A DNA stretch of 64,000 bases. Origin: Ensifer sp. IC3342 (lineage in GTDB: Bacteria; Pseudomonadota; Alphaproteobacteria; Rhizobiales; Rhizobiaceae). The DNA is taken from NCBI RefSeq assembly GCF_020193655.1, contig NZ_JADYVE010000003.1, positions 434,001 to 498,000 of the forward strand. The letters are read 5' to 3'. A program made the position numbers and the translations under genes. Position 1 is the first letter of the stretch. Every line of letters starts with the position of its first letter. Positions 41,033 through 48,866 of the stretch are shown here, in pieces. The notes below the pieces were generated by a model that was given only the letters and a program-made list of their open reading frames with translations, ran no database searches and had not been told where the DNA came from.

Positions 41033-42409
41033 GACGAAGAAAAAGTCGTCGGCGGTGAGATTGGCGGCCTGAACGCCGTTCAGCGTGATCTGGTCGACGG
41101 TGCCGTTCAGATGCACGACCGCGTTGCCATTTGCGTCGTCGCTGATATTGGGTTGCAGCTCGGCGAAGTTGGCGTAGCCATAGTCGTTGTCAATCTGGAT
41201 CACGTCTTTGCTGAGTCTAAAGTCGCCGATCGTGTCGTGCCCACTGCCCAACGCGAACAGGAACTGGTCCGCACCGAAGGAAAACACCGCCGAAAAAGGC
41301 CCGGCATCGCCAAACAGCAGGTCGTTGCCCGCTCCTCCAATCAGGATGTCTGCCCCACAGTCGGATCCGACGTCACCTTCGAAGTCACCATAAAGAGTGT
41401 CGTCTCCCGAACCACCGTCCAGCCGGTCGTTGCCGCCAAGACTTAGGCGGCTGTCGCCCTCGTCGCCAATGAGGATATCGTTCCCGGAGCCGCCACAGAG
41501 CTGGTCATTGCCGCCAAAGCCACCGTCGATGAAGTGGTCCTGGCTATCGCCGTACAGGATGTCGTTTCCAGAACCGCCGTCGAGCCGGTCGTCGCCGCCA
41601 AAGCTCCCTTGGGTCGTTGCCGCATCGCCGACGAGGGTATCGCTTCCGGAGCCGCCGCTGAGTCTGTCATTGCCGCCCTGGAAGACGAAAATGCCGCCGC
41701 CCCCATCGCCATAGAGAAGATCGTCCCCAGAGCCGCCATCGAGTCGGTCGTCGCCGCCCTCGATGAGCTCCGAATCGAAGGCGCCGTTGCCGACGTCGCC
41801 GGAGAGGACATCGTTTCCCGAACCACCCGCGAGCTGGTCGTCGCCGCCCCGGTCGACGAAGCCGGTCACAGTGCCGGCATCGCCATAGAGCGTGTCGTTC
41901 CCCTTACCGCCGGCGAGCGAGTCGTTACCACCCTGGGCGCCACCGGCCATAGTGCCAGCGTCGCCGTAGAGCGTATCGTTTCCCTGGCCGCCTGAGAGCC
42001 AGTCGTCACCTCCCTTGGCGCAGTCGGACATGCTGTTGGCATCACCAAGGAGCCGGTCATTGCCGCCGAGACCGATCAGCCAGTCATTGCCGCCGCGTCC
42101 AAGCCCCGAGATCTCCCAGGCATCGCCAAAGAGCCGGTCAGCGCCGCCGAGGCCGATCAGCCAGTCATTGCCGCCGCGTCCAACCCCCGAGATCTCCCAG
42201 GCATCGCCAAAGAGCCAGTCAGCGCCGCCGAGACCGATGAGCCGGTCATTGCCGCCGCTGCCGGCGGCAAGGGGCCCGCCGATCTCGACCACGCCCAATG
42301 TATTGCCGCTTGTGTGGGGATCACCGAAGATGAAGTCGCTGTCGGACGTGCCGACGATGAGGTTGTTGATCCCGGGATAAGGCGCGATTCCGCCGATCAG
42401 ATTCGCCAT
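41030..42409 (-). CDS. RTX (haemolysin-type calcium-binding) repeat protein
   Basis: A 459-residue acidic protein made almost wholly of RTX nonapeptides (GGxGxDxLx), for example LDGGSGDDLLYGDGGGG and LAGGKGNDTLYGDAGT, grouped in about eleven blocks. It has no N-terminal signal; the end LTADDFFFV is the hydrophobic type I secretion signal. Secretion by an HlyBD-TolC-type exporter and folding on calcium outside the cell are expected from the family. No exporter genes are in the window. Residues 60-125 hold near-identical blocks (GGNDWLIGLGG three times), pointing to recent internal duplication. It has no catalytic domain, so a matrix or surface role is likely. Confidence 0.9.
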   Translation of the reverse strand: MANLIGGIAPYPGINNLIVGTSDSDFIFGDPHTSGNTLGVVEIGGPLAAGSGGNDRLIGLGGADWLFGDAWEISGVGRGGNDWLIGLGGADRLFGDAWEISGLGRGGNDWLIGLGGNDRLLGDANSMSDCAKGGDDWLSGGQGNDTLYGDAGTMAGGAQGGNDSLAGGKGNDTLYGDAGTVTGFVDRGGDDQLAGGSGNDVLSGDVGNGAFDSELIEGGDDRLDGGSGDDLLYGDGGGGIFVFQGGNDRLSGGSGSDTLVGDAATTQGSFGGDDRLDGGSGNDILYGDSQDHFIDGGFGGNDQLCGGSGNDILIGDEGDSRLSLGGNDRLDGGSGDDTLYGDFEGDVGSDCGADILIGGAGNDLLFGDAGPFSAVFSFGADQFLFALGSGHDTIGDFRLSKDVIQIDNDYGYANFAELQPNISDDANGNAVVHLNGTVDQITLNGVQAANLTADDFFFV

Positions 42410-42842
42410 GATTTTCCTCCCTCAGGCTTCACGCTTTTCGCTTGTGAACTGTCTAGTGGCGGTGATGCTGTGAGGAGATGCCGCCGTCAGACCATGCGTC
42501 AGCGGCAGTCGACACAAGATTGCATTCCGCCCAACATGTCGAGCCGCGGTTTGCGCCGCTTTCACGTGTGCTGGTCGCAATTGCCGCGTCGAAACCCACG
42601 CTGTTGGCGAGGCCGCGGGAGGCAGGTTGATGCATCAAGCAGAATGCTCCTTGTCCGGGATTGGGACAAGGATATTGTCAGGTTAGCGGGATCGCCTGGG
42701 TGCCGGCGGAACGGGCATGCAGCGATCGGCTGGGCGTCGCAGTGGCAACCTCGCGCTAGTGCATGTCAAAACGAGCAGGGTGCGCCACAAGCGTGTCCGA
42801 TCTTCCGTCAGCAGCCCTTGTGTGAACTCCTGCTCGCCAGCG
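42410..42842. other. Gap without supported genes
   Basis: 433 bases between two minus-strand genes. The first 60 bases hold the RTX gene's promoter area (GGGAGGAAAATC is its ribosome site). A CCTTGTCC/GGACAAGG stem is at 42648-42672. No repeat family or gene was recognised. Confidence 0.4.
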
Positions 42843-44032
42843 TTAGGCCGCGACTTCCCGGATCGCTCCCGCAAAGACGGGCAAAGAGCGCTCCACCATG
42901 TCGTCATTTGCAGTCAAACTGATCCGCAGACGTCCGGGTAATTGGGCGACACTGCCGGGCAGCACCCAGACACCGTCAGTGGCGAGACGTGCCGCGAAGG
43001 CCATGTCGTCCGGTATTGGGGAGCGGGGAATGAGATAGAAGGTACCTTCAGGCACTGGCAGGTCGTATCCCGCTGTCCTCAAGCCTTCGACCATGCGATC
43101 GCGGCGCCGCGCGAGGGCTGCTACATCTATGCTGAGCTTCTCGAGATCAGGCAGTGCCCGCTGTAGGGTGCGGCCGGCGAAAGCCCAGCCGTGCGAAACC
43201 TGCGCCATATCGACTGCCTCGCGCAGCCTTATGCGATCGGCCTCGGGCATGTCCGCCCCGAGCGCGAGCCACCCCAGGCGCTCGCCGGGCGCGAGCAAGG
43301 TCTTGCCGAAGGAATAGGCGATCAGCGTGTGCGGGTAGCTCTCGGCCGGACTGATATGCGCATGGCCGTCAAACACCAGTCGCGCATAGGGCTCGTCAGA
43401 AAGGAGATAAATCACCTTGCCAAATCTTTCGGACGCGGCGGCGAGTTTCTCGGCGAGCGCGTCGAGTTGAGCGCGGGGAAAGATTCGGCCAGTTGGGTTG
43501 TGCGGCGTGTTGACCACGACCACCCGGGTACGCGCGGTGATCGCTTCCTCGATCCTTTCGAGATCGAGGTCATAGGTTCCCTGTGCTAGATCGACGGCGA
43601 TGGGTGTCCCTGCCGCGCCGCGAATCTGGGCACCATAGGCGAACCAGCCGGGACGCGGATAAATGACCTCCTCTCCCAACTCGAGCACGGCGAGCAGCGC
43701 CGCCGCTATCGCGCCGAACCCTCCCGCGGTGATCGCAATGTCGTCTGAATTATAGGCTCGGCTTCGCGCCTGGCTGAGCGAACGGGCCACCGTCTCGCGT
43801 GCCAGCGCTTCATACTTTTTATAACCGAACCAGTGCACATCCTGTGGCTCGACGTGGCGGATTAATGCATCGACAAGTCCACGCAGCGGCATTTCCTGCG
43901 GATTGCCGAACATAAAGTCGCAGGCATCGGGCCCGAGGAGTCGCCCTCCAGAACCTTTCGCGCAAAATCCATAACCGTGCGCATTTCCTCGGTGACGGCG
44001 AGCATCCGGCTCGAAACGGTGGCGATTGGCAC
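42843..44032 (-). pseudogene. Class I/II PLP aminotransferase broken by a one-base frameshift
   Basis: Read with one base missing near 43946, the gene encodes about 396 residues. The N-terminal part (IATVSSRMLAVTEEMRTVMD, FARKVLEG) is in one frame and the rest (LLGPDACDFMFGNPQEMPLR onward) is in another. Intact motifs: NSDDIAITAGGFGAIAAALL for cofactor binding, VVVVNTPHNPTGRIFPRAQL, SDEPYARLVFDG with the aspartate, IAYSFGKTLLAPGERLGW with the PLP lysine, and GRLRISLTANDD with the carboxylate-binding Arg. The start is GTG 44032 after GGGGAG. Everything else is conserved, so the lesion is young, or a sequencing error. Confidence 0.75.
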
Positions 44033-44424
44033 GACGCACTCCCCGTGCTGCAGGCGGCGCATGTCCCCTCGACGAAACAGCCGCCTGCCTACATACCATT
44101 TTTAGCCGCATGCGCGTAGCAGATAGTCTGGTCCATTCCGCGTGGATAGCGAGTTTCCCCTTGACGAAGGCAGAGCACCAATCGCCACGCCTATAAAGTC
44201 CGCAATGGGCTCAATCGAGCCGTTAATTTCGCCCATCGCTGACGACCGCTTGGGGTCGAGAGCAGAACCCGGCCGTACCACCAGGGCACCCACCAGCGTC
44301 GTTGCCATATATCCGCGGTCCGAACCCGGACCGCGAAATCCTGTTGCCAGGAAAACGAGGTCGATTGTCGGGAAACGCGCCGGTCGTTCGTCCTCCGGAT
44401 GAACACAAAAACCGGACAGAGACC
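44033..44424. other. Gap without supported genes
   Basis: About 390 bases upstream of the aminotransferase. A 68-codon minus-strand frame at 44102-44308 has no recognisable motif and no ribosome site. No repeat copies are visible. The promoters of the aminotransferase (minus) and the GST (plus) presumably lie here. Confidence 0.35.
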
Positions 44425-44493
44425 ATGAGAAAGACTACCATTGCTCAAGTCACGCTGGACGGCAGCATGCAAACACCAGGAGCCTTCCAATGA
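44425..44493 (+). pseudogene. Truncated 5' end of a DHFR/RibD_C-like gene
   Basis: The 22-codon frame MRKTTIAQVTLDGSMQTPGA and FQ is the standard opening of DHFR-like reductases (M-R-K-x-x-x-x-x-x-x-L-D-G-x-M-Q-x-P-G). It stops where the GST begins, sharing ATGA at 44490. Either the gene was cut down by deletion, or the fragment now works as a leader peptide coupled to the GST. Confidence 0.5.
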
Positions 44494-45140
44494 CCCCCAC
44501 CATTACCGCCTTTGAACGGTCGCCCGACCGCGGCAAGGGTTTGGCGCGTGACATGCGCGTTCGCTGGGCGCTCGAAGAAGTGGGCCAGCCTTACGACGTT
44601 CGCCTTCTTTCGTTCAAGGCGATGAAGGAACCCGCGCATCTCGCGATTCAACCTTTCGGGCAGATTCCGACCTATGAAGAAGGCGATCTCGCCCTGTTCG
44701 AGTCCGGGGCGATCGTGCTCCATATCGCCGAGCGGCATGCGGGCCTGCTACCAGACGACGCGAATGCCCGGGCGCGCGCGATCGCGTGGATGTTTGCCGC
44801 GCTCAACACGGTGGAGCCGCCGATCTTCGACCGCGCCCTCTGCAAGATCCTCGAGCGCGACAAGCCTTGGTACGAGCAGCGCCTGCGGTACCTAGAGGAC
44901 AGTATCCGCAATCGGCTGGAGAGACTTTCCGTTCGCCTTGGCGATGCCGAATGGCTCGACGGCGCGTTCAGCGCCGGCGACCTCTTGATGGTGACGGTGC
45001 TGCTCAGGCTGAAGGCATCGGACATACTGGACGAATATCCGAACCTCGCGGCCTATGTCGCCCGCGCCGAAGCGCGGCCCGCATACAAGCGCGCCTTCGA
45101 CGCCCAGTTGGCGGTTTTCACCGCCGTACCGGCCGGCTGA
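44490..45140 (+). CDS. Glutathione S-transferase family protein
   Basis: A 216-residue GST. N-terminal domain: DMRVRWALEEVGQPYDVRLL, HLAIQPFGQIPTYEEGDLAL and FESGAIVLHIAERHAGLLPD, with the cis-Pro and the E-S glutathione contact. C-terminal domain: AEWLDGAFSAGDLLMVTVLL with the N-cap motif and YVARAEARPAYKRAFDAQLA at the end. It is unlike the beta-class GST at 19255 (no Cys10) and sits in the general Ure2p/theta-like group. Its start overlaps the stop of a truncated DHFR-like frame, suggesting translational coupling. It is convergent with the LysR gene. Confidence 0.88.
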   Translation: MTPTITAFERSPDRGKGLARDMRVRWALEEVGQPYDVRLLSFKAMKEPAHLAIQPFGQIPTYEEGDLALFESGAIVLHIAERHAGLLPDDANARARAIAWMFAALNTVEPPIFDRALCKILERDKPWYEQRLRYLEDSIRNRLERLSVRLGDAEWLDGAFSAGDLLMVTVLLRLKASDILDEYPNLAAYVARAEARPAYKRAFDAQLAVFTAVPAG

Positions 45141-45149
45141 CAAAGACCC

Positions 45150-45195
45150 GCTCTTACGGCGCCGCACGTCCAATCGGACGCGCAAAAGTCGCCGG
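45150..45195. repeat. Diverged palindrome copy between GST and LysR genes
   Basis: CTTACGGCGCCGCACGTCCA with ATCGGACGCGCAAAAGTCG is a short variant of the main palindrome. Confidence 0.45.
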
Positions 45196-45213
45196 CCACC
45201 GCACATCGCGGCT

Positions 45214-46209
45214 TCATGCATCATAGGGCAGCCTTATGGTGCGAAGTCTGAGCAGTGCGGAATTCCGGGCGGCTTCGGAATCATCCTCCCAGGGCAGCGG
45301 GGGAATAAAGAACGAGACCAGAAAATCGATGAAGGTTCGCACCTTCGTCGAGACGTGATGTGTCGGCGGGTAGATGGCGGAGATCGTGTAAGGGGGCTGT
45401 CGATATTCTTGAAGAATCTGGACAAGGGCGCCCTGCCGTAACCCATCGGCTGCGAGGAACAATGGCAACGAGGCGATGCCGAGACCCGCGATCGCCATAT
45501 CCCTTAACGCCCCGCCGTTATTGATCACGATGCGGCTGCGCATGGAGACACTGACGGGGGGACCTCCCTTCGCCGCCGCTTCGAACTGCCAAAGACGGTT
45601 GGCATGAACATAGGCATAGTCGATGCACTGGTGATTGGCGAGTTCGGCGACCGTCTCGGGCTGTCCGTGCGCCTCGATGTATGCGGGGCTGCAAACGACA
45701 ACACGCGGGCATTCGCAGAGCGTTCGGGCGCGCAGGCTGGAGTCGCGCAGATGGCCGATGCGAATGCCAATATCATAGCCGCCCTGGACGAGATCAACCA
45801 ATCGATCTTCATAGTCGACCGCCAGTTCGAGGTCAGGGTGTCGTCGCGCGAACTCGGCAATGACCGGCCCCAGATACATAGCGCCGAACGACATCGGTGT
45901 CGTGATACGCAACTGGCCGCGAAGGGTCTTTATCCGCTCTGCCGAGAGGCTTTCTGCCGTCTGGTTGATCTCGTTTATCAGAGGCACCATGCGTTCGTAG
46001 AAAGCATCGCCATTTTCGGTCGGTCTGACCTGACGCGTCGAGCGCTGGAAGAGTTCCACGCCCAGCGCCGCCTCCAGGTCGCTTATGCGCTTGCTGATCA
46101 CAGATTTGGAGAGGTTCAAGCGCTCCGCTGCAGCGGTAATGCTTCCCGATTCCATCACGCGGATAAACGTGAGTATGTCATCAAAGCGCCACCTCGTTGT
46201 AGCGAACAT
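45214..46209 (-). CDS. LysR-family transcriptional regulator
   Basis: A 331-residue LysR protein, about 30 residues longer than usual at the C-terminus. HTH: RFDDILTFIRVMESGSITAA, AERLNLSKSVISKRISDLEA, ALGVELFQRSTRQVRPTENG. The effector domain runs from LRGQLRITTPMSFGAMYLGP to YTISAIYPPTHHVSTKVRTF, then IDFLVSFFIPPLPWEDDSEA. It is of the general DsdC/CrgA-like group that senses aromatic or quinone-type compounds. The extra tail ends in a region without family conservation. Its target is uncertain; the isochorismatase lies 305 bases upstream on the same strand. Confidence 0.88.
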   Translation of the reverse strand: MFATTRWRFDDILTFIRVMESGSITAAAERLNLSKSVISKRISDLEAALGVELFQRSTRQVRPTENGDAFYERMVPLINEINQTAESLSAERIKTLRGQLRITTPMSFGAMYLGPVIAEFARRHPDLELAVDYEDRLVDLVQGGYDIGIRIGHLRDSSLRARTLCECPRVVVCSPAYIEAHGQPETVAELANHQCIDYAYVHANRLWQFEAAAKGGPPVSVSMRSRIVINNGGALRDMAIAGLGIASLPLFLAADGLRQGALVQILQEYRQPPYTISAIYPPTHHVSTKVRTFIDFLVSFFIPPLPWEDDSEAARNSALLRLRTIRLPYDA

Positions 46210-46287
46210 AGGCTTCTCCGTGCGTCCGTTAGTTTGTCCGCCTGCGGCTCGTGCCCGCTGAGCCGCAGGGGGGGCCCTTCGAGCGCT

Positions 46288-46472
46288 CTACCCAGAAACA
46301 TTACGCGCGAATGGCGGGTCGCGCGAACAGTAATGAGGTCGGCGGGCCTGCGGAGTGACAACGACGATGGTGAGGACGACTGCGCCGGTCGCGAGGCGAG
46401 AACGTGTGGCGAACGCTTCAAGCGCCGCCGCTGCCACCAGCAAAATTGGGAGGATTTCGAAGCGTATTTGAT
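46288..46472 (-). pseudogene. Hydrophobic gene remnant, possibly DoxX-like
   Basis: A minus-strand open stretch encodes EILPILLVAAAALEAFATRS and RLATGAVVLTIVVVTPQARR. The alternation of a hydrophobic helix, a T-R-x-x turn and another helix resembles DoxX-family proteins, often found beside LysR/isochorismatase genes. It has no start or ribosome site. Confidence 0.25.
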
Positions 46473-46506
46473 CTGGCCAGTGTCGTCGCGTGACGACACT
46501 GGCCAG
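46473..46506 (-). terminator. Perfect 15-base hairpin after the isochorismatase gene
   Basis: CTGGCCAGTGTCGTC and GACGACACTGGCCAG enclose a 4-base loop GCGT, 8 bases past the stop of the minus-strand isochorismatase. No T-run follows, so it may act as an mRNA 3' end stabiliser. Confidence 0.6.
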
Positions 46507-46513
46507 TCTGCGA

Positions 46514-47155
46514 CTATTCGGAGCGATCGTAGGAGAACTGGATGCCGGCGGTGCCACCGGTTTCGATGAAGAGGTCCATGAAGGCGGGCACGGTCTCACT
46601 GCGCTTCCAGTCGCGCTGGAGCTCGCAGAAGAGCTGCACGGTGGAAATGAGCTTTCCGCCCGCCTGTTCGATGCGCCGCAGCGCCGCCTCATGCGCCGCA
46701 ACCGAGGTACCGCCGACCGCGTCAACGGGGACATAGACCTCATAGCCTTCGGCCAGTGCGTCGATTGCCGGGAAGGTGAGACAGGCTTCGGTCCAGAGCG
46801 CCGTCATGACCAGCTTATTGCGGCCGGTGTCCTCGACCGCCTTGCGGAATTCGACATCCTCCCAGCTGTTGATGCTGGTGCGGTCATAGGTCGGATATTC
46901 GCCGAGCACCTTTCGGATATGCGGCACCGGCGGCTTGTTGAGGCCGGTCTTTACGTTCACCGTCGAATGGACAATCGGCAGGCCATAGGCGACGGCCGCC
47001 TTCGAGCAGCCGACGATATTGTTGAGCAGCAGCTGCCGGTCCATCGAGGCGATGGAGTTCACCTGAACCGGCTGGTAGTCGATGATGACGAACGCAGCAT
47101 TCTGCGGGGTGAGGAGGCGGTCCTTGGCAGGATCGCGGATCGGTTCGCTAGCCAT
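46514..47155 (-). CDS. Isochorismatase-family cysteine hydrolase (YcaC-like)
   Basis: A 213-residue alpha/beta hydrolase. The catalytic Asp is in NAAFVIIDYQPVQVNSIASM, the Lys region is STVNVKTGLNKPPVPHIRKV, and the nucleophile Cys is in VMTALWTEACLTFPAIDALA, preceded by the cis-peptide motif GYEVYVPVDAVGGTSVAAHE downstream. Length and the LFCELQRDWKRSETVPAFMD tail match YcaC-type hydrolases of unknown substrate. ATG 47155 follows GAAGGGAGAAGAC. Confidence 0.88.
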   Translation of the reverse strand: MASEPIRDPAKDRLLTPQNAAFVIIDYQPVQVNSIASMDRQLLLNNIVGCSKAAVAYGLPIVHSTVNVKTGLNKPPVPHIRKVLGEYPTYDRTSINSWEDVEFRKAVEDTGRNKLVMTALWTEACLTFPAIDALAEGYEVYVPVDAVGGTSVAAHEAALRRIEQAGGKLISTVQLFCELQRDWKRSETVPAFMDLFIETGGTAGIQFSYDRSE

Positions 47156-47337
47156 GTCTTCTCCCTTCGATCTGTTGTGATCTGCAGAGCCCTGGCCCCA
47201 TCTTGGGATCATTTTTGTGCAGGAGGGTGTTAAAGCAATCGGGGGCTTTCGAAGGTTAGCAAACCTGCCGGGCCTCTATGAGGCCGCCGTTGCGAAACCG
47301 GTGTTTCCCTTAGGCGAACAATCAGCGGGGTGCCCTG

Positions 47338-47451
47338 AAAAATGGGCTCCGACCTCCCGAGGGGCTGAGAGTCGGAGCCCAGCGAGCACTATGCTCGTTT
47401 GTGAAGCAGTCTAGGAGGGGTCTGGGGCAAAATGCGACCGACTGCTTACAG
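47338..47451 (-). ncRNA. Candidate small RNA 2: three hairpins ending in an intrinsic terminator
   Basis: Read on the minus strand from about 47451: hairpin 1 (AAGCAGTC...GACTGCTT, 47404-47447) has CCCCTCCT, an anti-Shine-Dalgarno-like stretch, in its loop. Hairpin 2 (CGAGCA-TAG-TGCTCG) is at 47383-47397. Hairpin 3 (TGGGCTCCGAC and GTCGGAGCCCA) is at 47343-47381, with CAGCCCCTC in its loop, and is followed by TTTTT. CTATAAG at 47458-47464 is a plausible -10 box. No frame of note lies inside. Transcription is inferred. Confidence 0.5.
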
Positions 47452-47567
47452 CAGAGACTTATAGTCCGGAAAGAGAATTCGTGATGCCGGGGAGTCACGA
47501 ACACCGTGTTCACACAGGCAGAACGATTTTGGCTGCGCGACAGCGGCGCGCGTCTAATCAGACGTGC

Positions 47568-47759
47568 CTATGGAAGTTCGATCTCGCCGTCCACGACGTG
47601 GTTGAGGCCGGTGCCCTCCGCCGTCAGCGTCATGCGGACCTTCAACTTCTTGCCGCCGACCTGCCCCTCGCGCACGGCCTCCTCGATCTTGCGCTGCGAC
47701 GTGACGCCGACCTCCTTCAGGAACTTGCGGATCGACATGTTGAAGGCGTCTTCACTCAT
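47568..47759 (-). CDS. DUF6494 family small protein
   Basis: A 63-residue cytosolic protein: MSEDAFNMSIRKFLKEVGVT, SQRKIEEAVREGQVGGKKLK and VRMTLTAEGTGLNHVVDGEI. This matches DUF6494, a short alpha-proteobacterial family with no known role. ATG 47759 is preceded by AGGAGGGGAG. It lies between two candidate small RNAs on the same strand. The stop is next to a palindrome scrap at about 47540. Confidence 0.82.
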   Translation of the reverse strand: MSEDAFNMSIRKFLKEVGVTSQRKIEEAVREGQVGGKKLKVRMTLTAEGTGLNHVVDGEIELP

Positions 47760-47849
47760 GGCGGAACTCCCCTCCTGTCTGCGAGGGATTGTAAGGGAAC
47801 GCAAGCGCTCAAGGAAGGAGGAAGGGGAACGGTGACCCGCCGTGCATAG

Positions 47850-47965
47850 AAAAAGACCCCGAGCCGGGAGGGGGCGTCGGGGTCTCTTGATCGGCCCCCT
47901 TGGGAGGAGGAGCGGAACCGATCGACTGGCTTGCGCAGCGGGAGGAGGTCTGCGCGTTGATGGTG
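47850..47965 (-). ncRNA. Candidate small RNA 1: alpha-r14 (NfeR1)-like three-hairpin RNA
   Basis: On the minus strand: hairpin 1 GCGCAG-ACCTCCTCCCG-CTGCGC (47933-47955) and hairpin 2 GATCGG...CCGATC (47889-47923) both present CTCCTCCC, an anti-Shine-Dalgarno motif, in the loop. Hairpin 3 (AGACCCCGA and TCGGGGTCT, 47854-47885) is an intrinsic terminator followed by TTTTT. This order, loop content and length of about 115 nt match the alpha-r14/NfeR1 family of rhizobial trans-acting small RNAs, as I recall it. It is divergent from pcm. Confidence 0.65.
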
Positions 47966-48113
47966 AGAATAGATGATGCCCCGTCATCCAATAGTTCCCT
48001 GGGTAACATCACAGCCTTACCCCTCCCTCTCCTGTTCTGCAGAGCCGGGCGAGGTTTGTTCAAAATTGCCACCGCCGCCCTATACTCTTGCATTATAAGC
48101 CGGGAGAGAGTTC

Positions 48114-48866
48114 ATGCGTCCTCTAACCCAGTGCAAAGCGTTGCTGGCCGCGGTTCTGGCGAGCGCCGCCGTGGTTTCGACATCCGCGCCCGCTCAGGAT
48201 CGCGCCGGCGAGCGTGCAGCGATGATCGAGACGATCAAATCGCACGCCCGCTCGGCGCCGTCGGCGGTCGAGGGCCAGGGCATCGATCCGGCGGTTCTGG
48301 CGACGATGGCGAAGGTGCCGCGCCACTTGTTTGTGCCCGAGGAGCAGCGCGGTGCGGCCTATGGAGATCGGCCACTGCCGATCGGACACGGTCAGACCAT
48401 CTCGCAACCCTTCATCGTCGCGCTGATGACCGACCTGATCAACGCCGGGCCTGGCGACGCTGTCCTCGAGATCGGCACCGGCTCGGGTTATCAGGCAGCC
48501 GTCCTGTCGCCGCACGCAGCGAAGGTTTACTCGATCGAGATCATACCGGAGCTGGGCCAAAGGGCCGCCGCCCGCCTCGCGGAGCTCCGCTACGGCAATG
48601 TCGAAGTGAAGGTAGGCGACGGTTACTATGGTTGGCCAGAGCACGCGCCCTTCGACGGTATCGTGGTGACTGCCGCTGCCAGTCACATCCCGCCGCCGTT
48701 GGTCGAGCAGCTCGCCAAGGGCGGCCGGATGGTGGTCCCCGTCGGGGCTCCCTTCGCAACCCAGTTTCTCATGCTGGTCGAGAAGCGGCAGGATGGAAGC
48801 ATCACGACCCGGCAGCTGCTGCCGGTGGGCTTTGTGCCGCTGCGGGGAGGAGGCAGGGCCCGATGA
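48114..48866 (+). CDS. pcm: Protein-L-isoaspartate O-methyltransferase with a signal peptide
   Basis: A 250-residue PIMT. The SAM fold is intact: ISQPFIVALMTDLINAGPGD, AVLEIGTGSGYQAAVLSPHA, VKVGDGYYGWPEHAPFDGIV and VTAAASHIPPPLVEQLAKGG. The enzyme methylates isoaspartyl residues in aged proteins so that they can be repaired. The first 28 residues (ALLAAVLASAAVVSTSAPAQ) are a clear export signal, unlike cytosolic PIMT. The gene overlaps the next one by ATGA. A plus-strand promoter with CTATAC at about 48079 is likely. Confidence 0.9.
   Translation: MRPLTQCKALLAAVLASAAVVSTSAPAQDRAGERAAMIETIKSHARSAPSAVEGQGIDPAVLATMAKVPRHLFVPEEQRGAAYGDRPLPIGHGQTISQPFIVALMTDLINAGPGDAVLEIGTGSGYQAAVLSPHAAKVYSIEIIPELGQRAAARLAELRYGNVEVKVGDGYYGWPEHAPFDGIVVTAAASHIPPPLVEQLAKGGRMVVPVGAPFATQFLMLVEKRQDGSITTRQLLPVGFVPLRGGGRAR

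Noticed and set aside
41397..42380. Regular DNA repeats that might suggest a CRISPR array
   Set aside because: They are codons of RTX nonapeptides in one continuous frame, with no constant repeat-spacer pattern.
44102..44308. A 68-codon minus-strand frame upstream of the aminotransferase
   Set aside because: No recognisable motif, no ribosome site and atypical composition.
47900..48862. In-frame upstream extension of the membrane SAM-domain protein to 47900
   Set aside because: It would run through the pcm gene in another frame and through the small-RNA region; ATG 48863 has a strong ribosome site.
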